A model generated the notes under the pieces. It worked only from the letters and a program-made list of their open reading frames with translations. It was not told where the DNA came from and made no database searches. 39,826 nt of DNA from an uncultured Desulfobacterium sp. (GTDB taxonomy: Bacteria; Desulfobacterota; DSM-4660; Desulfatiglandales; Desulfatiglandaceae), in contig LT984854.1 of the NCBI GenBank assembly GCA_900258555.1, positions 1,145,705-1,185,530 of the forward strand, written 5' to 3'. Shown piece after piece: positions 30,033 to 39,807 of the stretch. The position numbers and the translations under genes are program-made. Position 1 is the stretch's first letter, and every line of letters begins with the position of its first letter.

Positions 30033-31154
30033 TTGATCAGAGTCCTGCATGTAATAGACAGTGGCGGAGTGTTTGGAGCAGAGGTTGTTATCTTAAATCT
30101 AATGGACGCTCAAAAAAGCATTGGAATTAAACCTGTACTTTTAAGTCTTGGAAATATTGGTGTTGAACAAAAGAGCGTTGAGATAGAAGCTGAGGCAAGA
30201 GGCCTGGATTGCATCAAGCTCCGTTTGAGGAAAGGTATTGATGTAGGAGGTTTAAAGAATATTCTGTACTATGCAAGAGGTACGGGAGCAAATATCATTC
30301 ACTCGCACGGCTATAAGGGCGATATATTACTTGGTATGCTGCCCAAACGACTTCGCAAAATACCGGTAATTGCAACTCTCCACGGATGGACTTCGACACG
30401 ACCACTGTCAAAGATTTGGTTTTATAATTTGCTTGACTTGCTGTTTCTAAAGAATTTTAACTGTGTTGTTTCAGTATCTCATAGCCATGTAAGGAATCCT
30501 GGTTTAAGATCGCTTCATATTAAACCTACTGTAATCAATAATGGGATCCCCAAGCTAGATTTCAAGCCTAGTTACAGGCACAAGGAAATTGTGGAAAACT
30601 GCAGATGCACATATAAACTCTTATCGGTTGGCAGGTTGTCTCAAGAGAAAGGTTTTGATATCTTAATAAGGGCGCTGGCAATAATAGTATCTCATTCTTT
30701 GGATGCAGAGTTAGTAATTGCTGGAGACGGGAAAGAGAAACGCAGGCTTATAAAATTGGCACAAAGAGAAAATATATTGGAACGAGTTCACTTTGTTGGA
30801 TATGTAGAAAGAGCATTTCGATTGATGCATTATTTCGACGCTTTTATTTTGCCATCAAAAACTGAAGCCTTTCCCATTACTGTTTTGGAGGCGATGCAGG
30901 CTGGGGTGCCAATTATTGCAACAAAGGTGGGAGATGTTCCTATTATTTTAGACTACGGTAGATTCGGAGTCTTAGTAGACACAAGCAATGAAAAGTCAAT
31001 GGCTAATAGCATAGAAGATGTGCTGCTCAAAAGGCAACTCGCGACGGACAAAGCAAAGGCTGCTAAACTTTATGCTCTCAAAGAGTATAGTTGCACCAAA
31101 ATGGCGGATAGATATCTTTTGCAATATAATGACGTTATTGCTAATTCAAGGTGA
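30033..31154 (+). CDS. GT4 glycosyltransferase
   Basis: A 373-residue GT-B family 4 enzyme: N-terminal VLHVIDSGGVFGAEVVILNL, HSHGYKGDILLG; C-terminal LLSVGRLSQEKGFDILIRAL, LVIAGDGKEKRRL and the E-x7-E block SKTEAFPITVLEAMQAGVPI. It uses a nucleotide sugar to extend the repeat unit on the cytoplasmic face. The likely start is TTG at 30033, as the motif begins at once and no in-frame ATG is near; the ribosome site is weak. Confidence 0.9.
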   Translation: MIRVLHVIDSGGVFGAEVVILNLMDAQKSIGIKPVLLSLGNIGVEQKSVEIEAEARGLDCIKLRLRKGIDVGGLKNILYYARGTGANIIHSHGYKGDILLGMLPKRLRKIPVIATLHGWTSTRPLSKIWFYNLLDLLFLKNFNCVVSVSHSHVRNPGLRSLHIKPTVINNGIPKLDFKPSYRHKEIVENCRCTYKLLSVGRLSQEKGFDILIRALAIIVSHSLDAELVIAGDGKEKRRLIKLAQRENILERVHFVGYVERAFRLMHYFDAFILPSKTEAFPITVLEAMQAGVPIIATKVGDVPIILDYGRFGVLVDTSNEKSMANSIEDVLLKRQLATDKAKAAKLYALKEYSCTKMADRYLLQYNDVIANSR

Positions 31155-31183
31155 AAAATGAACTGAGACAATAGGAGAAAATA

Positions 31184-31777
31184 ATGAAGGATTCCTCGAC
31201 TAGGTTAATCCACAATTTAAAGCGAATCAAATGGGATATGACTGGAAATCGGTTTATGTACATTCAGTGTTTTCTTTCCTGGATTCCAGGTCTACCTGGG
31301 ATTATGATTCGCAGAAGCGTTTACAAAAGCTGGTTCAAGCATCTGGGTAGTGATACGGATATATTGCCTGGCGTACTTATTCGAAACCCACAATGTTTAT
31401 ATGTGGGAAAAAAATGTGGATTGGGTGTGGGAGTTCAGATTCAAGCGGCCGGAAATGTGACGATGGAAGACAATGTGATGTTGGGTCCAGGAGTGAGAAT
31501 ATGGTCGGCAAATCATAGGTATCAGGATCCATATACACCAATTAGTGAACAAGGCTACGAATTTAAGGAAGTAATAATTGAAGAGGACACCTGGATTGGT
31601 GCTGGTGCATTTGTGATGCCGGGGGCGCACATTGGCCGAGGGAGTGTAATCGCAGCCCAATCGGTCGTAGGCGCAAAAAAATATAAGCAGTTTTCGATTC
31701 TTGCTGGAAATCCTGCCAGGGTCATTGGTAGTCGTGACAATACATCACCCCCTAAAGGCAATGATCAGACCCGGTAG
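31184..31777 (+). CDS. Hexapeptide-repeat acyltransferase
   Basis: A 197-residue left-handed beta-helix protein. Hexapeptide turns are seen from VLIRNPQCLYVGKKCGLGV through VTMEDNVMLGPGVRIW to VIIEEDTWIGAGAFVMPGAH, with the catalytic His of WSANHRYQD. The ending SILAGNPARVIG is typical of WbbJ/NodL-like O-acetyltransferases. Probably adds an acetyl group to an EPS sugar; the deacetylase at 24176 could act on the opposite step. AGGAG precedes the ATG. Confidence 0.88.
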   Translation: MKDSSTRLIHNLKRIKWDMTGNRFMYIQCFLSWIPGLPGIMIRRSVYKSWFKHLGSDTDILPGVLIRNPQCLYVGKKCGLGVGVQIQAAGNVTMEDNVMLGPGVRIWSANHRYQDPYTPISEQGYEFKEVIIEEDTWIGAGAFVMPGAHIGRGSVIAAQSVVGAKKYKQFSILAGNPARVIGSRDNTSPPKGNDQTR

Positions 31778-31835
31778 TTCAACTTTGCTGTGTGGAATAT
31801 TTGTGCGACCATAGAAACGACAGGAGGGGGTATAA

Positions 31836-32789
31836 GTGGTAAAAAGTGGTGAGAGCCTGATTTTGTCCGTATGTATAGTGAATTGGAATACTAATTTTCG
31901 CCTTCAAAAATGTCTAGAAATGGTTTATTCGAATATTGGGATTGAAGACTTCGAAGTATTTATTGTTGATAATAATTCATCAGATGACAGTCTGACGCGT
32001 ATCCCAAAGAATCTTAGAAACCTTCGTATAATTTGTAACTCTGATAACAGAGGGTTTTCAAAGGCAAACAACCAAATGTTACGGTTGGCAAAGGGGAAGT
32101 ATGCGCTTTTGCTAAATCCTGATGCTTACATTTTACCTGATGCTATACCAAGTCTTATAACATTTATGGAGAGACATCCCAATGTTGGTGCGTGCGGGCC
32201 AAAGTTGCTAAATTTAGATCTTAGTTTCCAGAGATCTTTTTTTGAGTTCCCCACTCTCTATAATGAGGTTAAATCTCATCTTGTGTACAATTTTCCACCT
32301 TTTAGCCGATACTTACGTGGTCTAGATACCTCTCAAACGATCATATCGATGCAAAAAACCATTAGCGAGCCCGTAGGGGTTGACGCGATCCCTGGAGCAT
32401 GTTTTCTTGTTCGACGAAAGACTTACGAAGAAGTTGGGCTTATGGAAGAAGACTATTTCTTGTATTCAGAAGAGAATGACTGGTGTTGGAGAATGATGAA
32501 GGACGAATGGCAAGTGTTTTATTTTCCAGAATCTCAAGTCATACATGAAGGAGGGGAGAGTTCTAAGAATAGTACAAAATCCGTGCTGACTCATAGCTTT
32601 TATTCAAGTAGATATAAGTTCTTTAAGAAACATAAGAGAAAATATGAATATATGATTCTCAAAATGATGAATATTTTTTTCTTTTCTTGGCTTCTAATAA
32701 TTACAACGACTATGATGATTTTAAACAAATATGATCGCAAGCTAATTACTGAAAATATTAACTCGCATTTACGCCTGCTAATGTTTTAG
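31836..32789 (+). CDS. GT2 glycosyltransferase (rhamnosyltransferase-like)
   Basis: Three hundred and seventeen residues starting at GTG 31836, six nt after AGGAGGGGG. SVCIVNWNTNFRLQKCLEMV, FIVDNNSSDDS, NRGFSKANNQMLRLAKG, LLNPDAYI (metal motif) and GACFLVRRKTYEEVGLMEED with FLYSEENDWC form the WbbL/RfbF-type layout. The C-terminal end has a hydrophobic helix (IFFFSWLLIITTTMMIL). Donor and acceptor are not predictable, but family relatives often transfer rhamnose. Confidence 0.88.
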   Translation: MVKSGESLILSVCIVNWNTNFRLQKCLEMVYSNIGIEDFEVFIVDNNSSDDSLTRIPKNLRNLRIICNSDNRGFSKANNQMLRLAKGKYALLLNPDAYILPDAIPSLITFMERHPNVGACGPKLLNLDLSFQRSFFEFPTLYNEVKSHLVYNFPPFSRYLRGLDTSQTIISMQKTISEPVGVDAIPGACFLVRRKTYEEVGLMEEDYFLYSEENDWCWRMMKDEWQVFYFPESQVIHEGGESSKNSTKSVLTHSFYSSRYKFFKKHKRKYEYMILKMMNIFFFSWLLIITTTMMILNKYDRKLITENINSHLRLLMF

Positions 32790-32806
32790 TATGCCCTGTG
32801 TGCCAA

Positions 32807-34285
32807 ATGAGTATCAGCGTTATAAGTGAATCAAAGCTATTAGCAATGCACTCACTGATTTACGGCTTGGGCAACGCATTAAATCGAGTTGTAGCCCTCT
32901 TGCTTCTTCCTATTTACACTCGATTTCTGACACCTCATGATTATGGAATTAAGGAACTAGTCGGTCTATCTACCGATGTTATCGGCATACTGCTTTCAAC
33001 TGCAATTTCGGGGGCCATTTATAGATTCTATTTCGAATATCAGGATGAAAAGGATCGAAATGAAGTTATCAGCTCAGCAATCATCACAATCGGATCCTTT
33101 GGTCTCCTGACACTGACCATTCTATCCTTTGCAACTAAAACAATGGCAAGATATATCCTTGATTCACCGGAACTATATTATTATTTTTTGATCTCATTTG
33201 CCTCTGTTTGGTTTAACTCTCTAAACGATATCGGCTACAATTATTTGCGGGCGAACCATCAGTCTTTAAAATACGTTGTCTTTTCACTGGTAAAATTGAC
33301 TTCAAATATAGGCATGAACATCTATTTTATCTGCTTTCTCAAAATTGGTGTTCTTGGCATTTTGATAAGTACCCTCATTACCTCAATCTTAATGTTTCTT
33401 GTTATGAACGTACCTCTAAGTATTAAAACGGGGATGCGTTTTTCGGCCACCAAGATAAAAGAGATGCTGAGATTCGGGCTTCCAATGATCCCAGGACAGT
33501 TTGGAGCTTTTTTGGTTAATATTTCAGATCGCTTTTTTATCAAAGGATATTGCTCCGTCGCAGATGCTGGCTTATATTCTCTGGGCTATCGTTTTGGGAC
33601 TCTACCTGCCAATTTTATTTCAGAGCCCTTCAACCAGGTCTGGCAACCCAGGAGATTTGAAATATACAAGGAAGACAATTCGGAAAAGATATTTGGTAAG
33701 ATCTTTACATATTTTTTGACGTTCATGCTTTTTGCGGGATTAATTATCGCCATGCTGACCAAGGATATCCTGATGATCATTTCCGATTCAACATTTTGGC
33801 AGGCATACAAAATTGTACCCATCATCGTCCTGGCAACAATTATATTTACTTTCCATTATCACCTGAACATGGGGATATTGATTTCAAAAAAAACCAAATA
33901 CTTAGCATATATAAATTTGTCAAACGGTATTTTTGTTCTGATTTTAAACTTTCTCCTCATCCCAAAGTATGGTGTATTCGGCGCTACTTATGCTACGCTT
34001 TTTGCCTTTATTTATAAAATCGCTTTAACTTATCACTATAGCAGCAAGTATTATAAGATTCATTTCGAATTTCTAAGAATCGGAAAAACCATTATTATCG
34101 CAGCGTTGATTTATTGCGCATCACTTTTTATCGGCCATCCTGTGATCTACCTGAGTATATGCCTCAAAGTAAGCCTTGTTCTATTGTACCCCGTTATTTT
34201 GCTGTTATTGGGATTTTTCACAAAAGAAGAAAAGGCCAAGGCTGCAGACTATTTCAACAGACTTCTTTCCATAATAAAAAATTGA
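32807..34285 (+). CDS. Wzx-type oligosaccharide flippase
   Basis: About 492 residues with 12-14 predicted membrane helices, MATE/Wzx fold. LIYGLGNALNRVVALLLLPI followed by YTRFLTPHDYGI is the family opening. IKEMLRFGLPMIPGQFGAFL and ISDRFFIKGYCSVADAGLYS are conserved internal blocks. It would flip the undecaprenyl-linked repeat unit to the periplasm for polymerisation. ATG 32807 is chosen; GTG 32798 is in the same frame; neither has a ribosome site. The 262-bp gap after the stop (34286-34547) shows nothing but a short GGAG/CTCC hairpin near 34483. Confidence 0.9.
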   Translation: MSISVISESKLLAMHSLIYGLGNALNRVVALLLLPIYTRFLTPHDYGIKELVGLSTDVIGILLSTAISGAIYRFYFEYQDEKDRNEVISSAIITIGSFGLLTLTILSFATKTMARYILDSPELYYYFLISFASVWFNSLNDIGYNYLRANHQSLKYVVFSLVKLTSNIGMNIYFICFLKIGVLGILISTLITSILMFLVMNVPLSIKTGMRFSATKIKEMLRFGLPMIPGQFGAFLVNISDRFFIKGYCSVADAGLYSLGYRFGTLPANFISEPFNQVWQPRRFEIYKEDNSEKIFGKIFTYFLTFMLFAGLIIAMLTKDILMIISDSTFWQAYKIVPIIVLATIIFTFHYHLNMGILISKKTKYLAYINLSNGIFVLILNFLLIPKYGVFGATYATLFAFIYKIALTYHYSSKYYKIHFEFLRIGKTIIIAALIYCASLFIGHPVIYLSICLKVSLVLLYPVILLLLGFFTKEEKAKAADYFNRLLSIIKN

Positions 34286-34547
34286 ATATCTTGAAGGCAT
34301 CGACTTCAAATGCATTCGAAGAATAAATTGAAGCCTGTTTGAACACCCTCTGAATAAAAGATGTTTGCACAAAACTGTTAAAGAAGCTTTTATTTGATCA
34401 AGCATGTGACCATTCCAACGTTTCCACAAGACAAAAGGAAATTTTAGTTGAAACGGTTCATTGTCACTAATGTTTTAATTTTGGAGCTTAACTCCTTGTC
34501 CACTTTGTCGGTGCAACATCATCTTTTTATTAGCATTTTATTGAAAA

Positions 34548-35795
34548 ATGTTTAAGCTTTTCCTAGTCTATTGCACTATTTTCTTCTGCCGGCCAGGAGA
34601 TAGCTTGCTTTTTATCGGCAAAATTAGTTTGCTTGAGAAGATGCGACATGAAGCGCTGACTGGTTTATTATTGCTATTGGTCATATTCCTGAACAATGAT
34701 GCCATAAATAAAATAAAATTAGCTTTTAAAAACGGTGCATGGAAGGCCTATGTCTTATTCGGCTTTGTCACTTTCTTGTCAATACCATTTTCTGTATGGC
34801 CCGGTAATGCATTCCACTTGTTCATAGACTTTTTTAAACTATTTCTATTCTGCTTAATGATCGTTGGCTGTATAAGGGGGGAGAAAGAATTTAACAGTTT
34901 TGTCGTGTTATTTATCATCTGTATGGTTTATGTGACTTTAGGTGCGTTTCAAAACCACCTTACAGGGACCTACGCTTTCGATTATGCTACTGGAACATAT
35001 AGAATTGAAAGTCCTATTAAATTCTATAGAAATTCGAACGTGTTAGCTGTTTCTATTCTTCAATGCTTGCCCTTTATCTATTACAGAATAATTCACAATG
35101 TGATCATTAAAAAGAAAGTTGAAAATGCCCTCCTTTTGATTATAATGGGCTTGATGATGTTTATCGTAGTCCTCACTGGTTCAAGAGGTGGATTTTTAGT
35201 ATTCGCTGGTTTAATGGTATTTATTTCTTATCGGAGCCAATATCGCAAAAGCGCTATGTTAATAATGCTTATAGTGGCAGTCGGAATATGGATTCTGATG
35301 GGGCAAGAGTATCAAAATAGATATTCAACTATAAGTGAGCTAGGGCAAAGCGATAAACCAGCGCATGACCGGATATTAGGATTACAGCATGGCTTCGAGA
35401 TGTTGCTTTCCCGTCCAATTATAGGTGTTGGTATCGGTTGCTACCAGCACGCCAGATGGCACATGTTTAATAACCCCTTGTGGGCTCACAACCTTCCCGG
35501 CCAACTCATGGGTGAGCTAGGAGTTTCTGGCACAATTGTCTTTATCATTTTGCTCTGGCAGTGTTACAGAAACACTATAAAGGCCCGTATACTACTTGCC
35601 GACAATGGATTTCGGTTAAGTAGTCTCTATTCTCACGCAATGGCTATTGAAGCTTCACTTTTTGCACAAATTATAAATGGTATCGGACAGCACAGCCTAT
35701 ATTTGTACGGTTTTTATCTAATGAATGCACTTTCCGTCGCACTGTTGCGCATAACTGAAAACAAAGTCGAGGTTCAAGAGAGCAGTGAAAAGTGA
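34548..35795 (+). CDS. O-antigen ligase/polymerase family membrane protein (Wzy-like)
   Basis: A 415-residue polytopic protein. The large periplasmic loop carries GVGIGCYQHARWHMFNN and WAHNLPGQLMGELGVSGTIV, matching the His-containing O-antigen ligase/polymerase domain; LTGSRGGFLVFAGLM is another landmark. In an EPS locus with Wzx and a Wzz-like protein it is most likely the Wzy polymerase; WaaL-type ligase function cannot be excluded. Its stop overlaps the next start by 4 bp (GTGA). Confidence 0.87.
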   Translation: MFKLFLVYCTIFFCRPGDSLLFIGKISLLEKMRHEALTGLLLLLVIFLNNDAINKIKLAFKNGAWKAYVLFGFVTFLSIPFSVWPGNAFHLFIDFFKLFLFCLMIVGCIRGEKEFNSFVVLFIICMVYVTLGAFQNHLTGTYAFDYATGTYRIESPIKFYRNSNVLAVSILQCLPFIYYRIIHNVIIKKKVENALLLIIMGLMMFIVVLTGSRGGFLVFAGLMVFISYRSQYRKSAMLIMLIVAVGIWILMGQEYQNRYSTISELGQSDKPAHDRILGLQHGFEMLLSRPIIGVGIGCYQHARWHMFNNPLWAHNLPGQLMGELGVSGTIVFIILLWQCYRNTIKARILLADNGFRLSSLYSHAMAIEASLFAQIINGIGQHSLYLYGFYLMNALSVALLRITENKVEVQESSEK

Positions 35796-37180
35796 ATAAA
35801 ATTCTTATTGTAGCCTATTATTTTCCACCGATTCAGTCTGGTGGGGTGTATAGACCTTTGAAGTTCGTAAAATACTTGAGAAGATACGGATGGGAGCCGA
35901 TCGTCTTGACGATTGATCCAGTTTGCGGACATCAGCTTGATAAAGGGCTCCTCCAAGATTTCCCTGAAGGGTTATTTATAAAGAGAACGCCTCAATTAGA
36001 CTTTTACCGTTTGATTAGGCTATTTAAGAGAACAATTGGAGCAGGAAAGAAAGGAGAAACAACTTCGATTGAAGCGCGTGAAGGAGAACAATGGAGTTCA
36101 GGGCGGACTTCCGAATTAACGACCTATTTATCTAAAATTAAAAGTGAACTATCTGTTTTTACAAAAAATGTTTTTTTTATCCCAGACAGCGAGATCCCGT
36201 GGCTCCCTATTGGAGTTACTTGGACGTTAAAACTCATAAAGGAAAAAAAAATAGATGTTTTAATGACAACATCGCCACCTCAAAGCGCACATCTTGTTGG
36301 ACTTCTGGTTAAACTGTTTACCGGAATCCCCTGGATCGTTGATTTTAGAGATCTTTGGATTGATACATTTGATTTTTACGAAAAACCATTTGGCAGGTGG
36401 CGGAAACCGGTTGAAAAGTGGTTTGAAAAGGCTGTCGTTGAACGTGCTGATAGAATTATTAATATATCTCATGGGGAGTCATATTGCCTTCAAAAAAATT
36501 ATGGAAAAGTGTCACCTAAAATATTCAGAGTTATTCACAATGGATTTGACACCGCAGACTTTAGTATGAACGCCGAATCGGGTGGCCCGTTTAACGGCCA
36601 GGCTGATGATAAGTTGACAATTACTTATGTTGGGACGCTATACCCAACAACTGCTGACGAATTTTTTGCTGCACTCGATAGCTTCTTTAGTAAAAATTCG
36701 GCTCAAAAAATCCATGTAACATTCCGCTTTATAGGGCATTTTGATACTGGCTATGAAAAAGTTGTCAAGAAAAGCAGCTATCGAGATGTTATACAAATAG
36801 TTGGCATAAAACCGCATGATGAGGCTATCAGAGAAATGTGTATTGCAGATGTTCTTCTTCTCCTTCAGGGTGGCGAAAAGATGAAGCATTCGGAAATTCC
36901 TGGGAAATTATTCGAATATATGGGTGCGAGTAAACCCATTTTGGCAATGGTTAAAGATGGAGATGTTTCTGCAATTCTGGGGAAGAGCAACCTTGGCCTT
37001 GTTGTTAACCCCAAAGACAGGGATGGTTTTGAAAAGCTATTGCATGATTTGATTGAGTTGAAAAAGACTGGGCATTTAGAAACAAAACCCAATGAGGATT
37101 ATATTAAAACATTTTCACGGGAAGGATTGACTGAAAAACTGGCTCAACTGCTTGACGAAATCGATCCTAACAAAACGTAA
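35792..37180 (+). CDS. GT4-like glycosyltransferase
   Basis: A 462-residue GT-B protein beginning ILIVAYYFPPIQSGGVYRPL, with TTSPPQSAHLVGLLVK, WIVDFRDLWIDTFDF in the N-terminal half and YVGTLYPTTADEFF, VGIKPHDEAIREMCIADVLL and SEIPGKLFEYMGASKPILAM in the C-terminal half. That layout matches GT4 enzymes of EPS and O-antigen clusters. The conserved acidic pair is represented by the E of KLFEYMGA. GTG start overlaps the previous stop. Substrate unknown. Confidence 0.86.
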   Translation: MNKILIVAYYFPPIQSGGVYRPLKFVKYLRRYGWEPIVLTIDPVCGHQLDKGLLQDFPEGLFIKRTPQLDFYRLIRLFKRTIGAGKKGETTSIEAREGEQWSSGRTSELTTYLSKIKSELSVFTKNVFFIPDSEIPWLPIGVTWTLKLIKEKKIDVLMTTSPPQSAHLVGLLVKLFTGIPWIVDFRDLWIDTFDFYEKPFGRWRKPVEKWFEKAVVERADRIINISHGESYCLQKNYGKVSPKIFRVIHNGFDTADFSMNAESGGPFNGQADDKLTITYVGTLYPTTADEFFAALDSFFSKNSAQKIHVTFRFIGHFDTGYEKVVKKSSYRDVIQIVGIKPHDEAIREMCIADVLLLLQGGEKMKHSEIPGKLFEYMGASKPILAMVKDGDVSAILGKSNLGLVVNPKDRDGFEKLLHDLIELKKTGHLETKPNEDYIKTFSREGLTEKLAQLLDEIDPNKT

Positions 37181-37274
37181 CTAAACTACGTGAATCGGCA
37201 GGTAAGTACTGATAATATACCGCCTAATCAGTAAGTTGCGTGTAATAGAAAAATGTATAAAACGCTAAGTCATT

Positions 37275-38540
37275 ATGAATACAGATAGGACATTGCTTGT
37301 ATCGCCTTACCCTTTTGGAAAAGAATTCGCTTTTACAATTATTGATGATACTGATAGATCAACCCTGGAGACCAGCAAACCACTCTATGATTACTTATCA
37401 TCAATAGGGCTTAGAACAACTAAAACGGTTTGGGTAAAAGAAGCTCTTACGAAAAAAGACGAAGATGATTATGGGGATACGACGGAACGACAAGAATACT
37501 TGAGATATGTGCAAGAGCTCCAAAATCTAGGATTTGAAATTGCTCTGCATAACGTGTCTTCAGATGATAACAAGAGAGATGATATAATAAGCGGAATTGA
37601 AACCTTCAAAGCCCATTTTGGCCATTATCCTCGAATAAATGTCATGCATGATGAAAACAAAGAAAACCTCTATTTTGACGCTTTTCTAAAACGTGGCTAT
37701 ATATCTAAGCCTTTTTACGGTAGGTTCTTATCGGCTGTTTATAAAAAATATATGGACTTAAAGAAAAAACGTAAAACTTATTCTGGACCAAAGAGATTTT
37801 TCGGGGAGTTAGAAAGTAGTTTATATTTTTGGGGAGATATATGCAAAGAAAAGATCAAGTATATTAGATCCTATATTAGCTTTCCTGATATTAACACTTT
37901 AAAATGCAATCCAAACATTCCATATTATGAGATGGAAAAGCCATACGTTAACTATTGGTTTGACAGTTCAAATGGGGAAGATAGACATCATTTCAATGAG
38001 TTGCTTGCAAAAGAAAATGTTAGAAAACTCATAAAAGAGAGGGGCTGCAGCATAGTCTACACTCACTTTGGAAGAGGATTTGTGAAGTGTGATTCGAAAG
38101 GCAATTGCTGTCTAAATGACAATTCCATTAGGGCCCTTGATAACATTGCTGCGCAGGATGGCTGGTTCGTTCCGGTTAGTGATATTCTTGACCGCTTGGA
38201 AATGTTAAAAAATCTCGCTGTGCATTATTTGAATGGGATTTTACTAGCAAATCTAAATGATGCTCCAATAGAAGGCCTTACAATTTGTGCTTCTCCGAAT
38301 CAAAGACTATGGACACTCTCGCAGGATATTTACCAAGCTGATGGGAAAGGGAATATAATTATAGATAGAATTATGCCGAACCAAATTGTTTGGCTAATGA
38401 ACGATGCTGGCAAATATCATAAAAATATGAAATTAAAATATTGGACTGATAGACAACTAACCATAACGGCCATTGATATTAGAACATTGATTAATAAGAT
38501 AGCAAATAAAATGAGTATAAATGGCAATAAAGTCAAATAA
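37275..38540 (+). CDS. Divergent polysaccharide-deacetylase-like protein, hypothetical
   Basis: Four hundred and twenty-one residues, cytoplasmic by lack of a signal. FAFTIIDDTDRSTLETSKPL and LQNLGFEIALHNVSSDDNKR resemble the NodB start (T-x-D-D) and the HxxxH neighbourhood, but only one His is kept in the second motif, so metal binding is uncertain. SIVYTHFGRGF and WFVPVSDILDRLEML correspond to the last NodB strands. The final ~100 residues are an extra beta-rich domain. In glycan clusters such proteins often accompany a DegT-family aminotransferase, here overlapping by 20 bp. A role in modifying a sugar precursor is possible. A+T-rich, no ribosome site. Confidence 0.6.
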   Translation: MNTDRTLLVSPYPFGKEFAFTIIDDTDRSTLETSKPLYDYLSSIGLRTTKTVWVKEALTKKDEDDYGDTTERQEYLRYVQELQNLGFEIALHNVSSDDNKRDDIISGIETFKAHFGHYPRINVMHDENKENLYFDAFLKRGYISKPFYGRFLSAVYKKYMDLKKKRKTYSGPKRFFGELESSLYFWGDICKEKIKYIRSYISFPDINTLKCNPNIPYYEMEKPYVNYWFDSSNGEDRHHFNELLAKENVRKLIKERGCSIVYTHFGRGFVKCDSKGNCCLNDNSIRALDNIAAQDGWFVPVSDILDRLEMLKNLAVHYLNGILLANLNDAPIEGLTICASPNQRLWTLSQDIYQADGKGNIIIDRIMPNQIVWLMNDAGKYHKNMKLKYWTDRQLTITAIDIRTLINKIANKMSINGNKVK

Positions 38541-39696
38541 GATTGATGATTATTTCTTGTCGTTTTATGGGAGAAAAAACGTTTTTGTTCCATCCGGAAG
38601 ATTTGGTCTGTATGCAATCTTTAAATGCCTTTTTTCTCCAGGGGACAGAGTAATTATTTCGCCCGTAACTTGTAAATCAGTTATCCTTGCTTTATTTTCA
38701 AGCGGTTTAATTCCTGTTTTCGTTGATATCGATGAAAATAGTGGGAATATCGATGTCGAAAAAATTAGCGATAGAGTTCTCTCAGACGCCAGGGGAATTG
38801 TTACTACCAATTTATACGGGACGCCAGATCGAGCCCGCGAAATAAGGGATAGATGCCGGAGACGTGGCTTATTTCTTATTGAGGACTGTTGTCATATTGT
38901 AGACGCAAAAACCGAAGGCCTTAGAGTTGGGAGTATTGGAGATGCTGCAGTCTTTAGCTTTTCTAAGTTTTTAAAATGCTATGGTGGCGTAGTATTAAGT
39001 TCAAATTTAAACCTATTAAACGAAGTAAGTAGAGTCGTCGAAAGGGAAGGATGTCGTACACCCACATCAGAAAGCCTAATCGAGAGCTTAAAATCAAGCT
39101 TAATTAGAAACACTTCAGGACAATATTTTAAGAAAATTTGCAAAGAAATTCATGGGAAGTTTTCCACTTCGTTGTACCCAAATAAGAAGTTACATACGAA
39201 AGACATCCTATATGATTTACTGACTCCTCTCGAAACCGCGTCTCTTTTACCTTACCATAAATGGCTCTCATACAGCGGAAAGCCATTTGACAAAATGCCA
39301 AGCAAGGGTGTTATGAAAAAAAATGCATCAGCCTTTGATTCTATCAATGAAATGGTATGTAGTAAAAAATGTCTAAACAACGAACTAATACGGATGTGTC
39401 CCTTAGAACTAAAGAAGGCGAAATATGAAGCAGAATACTGCAACCTTGTAGTTCCATATTATACGAAGGACCGTAATGGAATTATTCAAAAAATGGAGCA
39501 AGAAAAAGGCGTTGAAGTATGGTACATTTACGATCCTCCTTTGGATTTGGTATTCGATAAAAACAGTTTCGTGAACGAGCAAATAGCTCCTGAAATTACG
39601 AAGGAGTGGACCAGCCACATACTGCCGATTAATTCCGAATTTGCAGATGATTACTTAGATGTCATTAACTCAGTCGCAAAGAAATGCACAGCATAG
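38521..39696 (+). CDS. DegT/DnrJ/EryC1/StrS-family aminotransferase-like protein
   Basis: PLP fold-type I protein, 391 residues. VFVPSGRFGLYAIFKCL, VIISPVTCKSVILALFSSGL, VFVDIDENSGNID, FLIEDCCHIVDAK (PLP-ring Asp) and the Schiff-base block AAVFSFSKFLKCYGGVVLSS with its lysine are visible. It could aminate a nucleotide-linked ketosugar. The usual loop after the lysine is altered and the C-terminal part is divergent, so activity is likely but not certain. Overlaps the preceding gene, suggesting a two-gene unit; last gene of the glycan set in the window. Confidence 0.82.
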   Translation: MAIKSNKIDDYFLSFYGRKNVFVPSGRFGLYAIFKCLFSPGDRVIISPVTCKSVILALFSSGLIPVFVDIDENSGNIDVEKISDRVLSDARGIVTTNLYGTPDRAREIRDRCRRRGLFLIEDCCHIVDAKTEGLRVGSIGDAAVFSFSKFLKCYGGVVLSSNLNLLNEVSRVVEREGCRTPTSESLIESLKSSLIRNTSGQYFKKICKEIHGKFSTSLYPNKKLHTKDILYDLLTPLETASLLPYHKWLSYSGKPFDKMPSKGVMKKNASAFDSINEMVCSKKCLNNELIRMCPLELKKAKYEAEYCNLVVPYYTKDRNGIIQKMEQEKGVEVWYIYDPPLDLVFDKNSFVNEQIAPEITKEWTSHILPINSEFADDYLDVINSVAKKCTA

Positions 39697-39726
39697 AAAG
39701 TTGACCTTGGCTTCTTAATCGACATT

Positions 39727-39807
39727 TTTCAATTAATGTCCCTTTCAGGGATGGTTGAAATCCCTCGCCTTTAGGCGAAGAAAAGTTAATACATGTCGCT
39801 ATGCGAC
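39727..39807. repeat. Serial short hairpins after the last gene
   Basis: Three palindromes with tiny loops follow each other: TCCCT-TTC-AGGGA (39739-39751) inside a TTTCAA/TTGAAA outer stem (39727-39760), TCGCCT-TT-AGGCGA (39765-39778) and GTCGC-TAT-GCGAC (39795-39807). The style, five-base arms around TTC/GAA/TAT loops, is that of the hairpins in the element at 16028-16195. The right edge of the window cuts the region, and no terminal GCCACAGAC repeat is seen. Confidence 0.55.
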
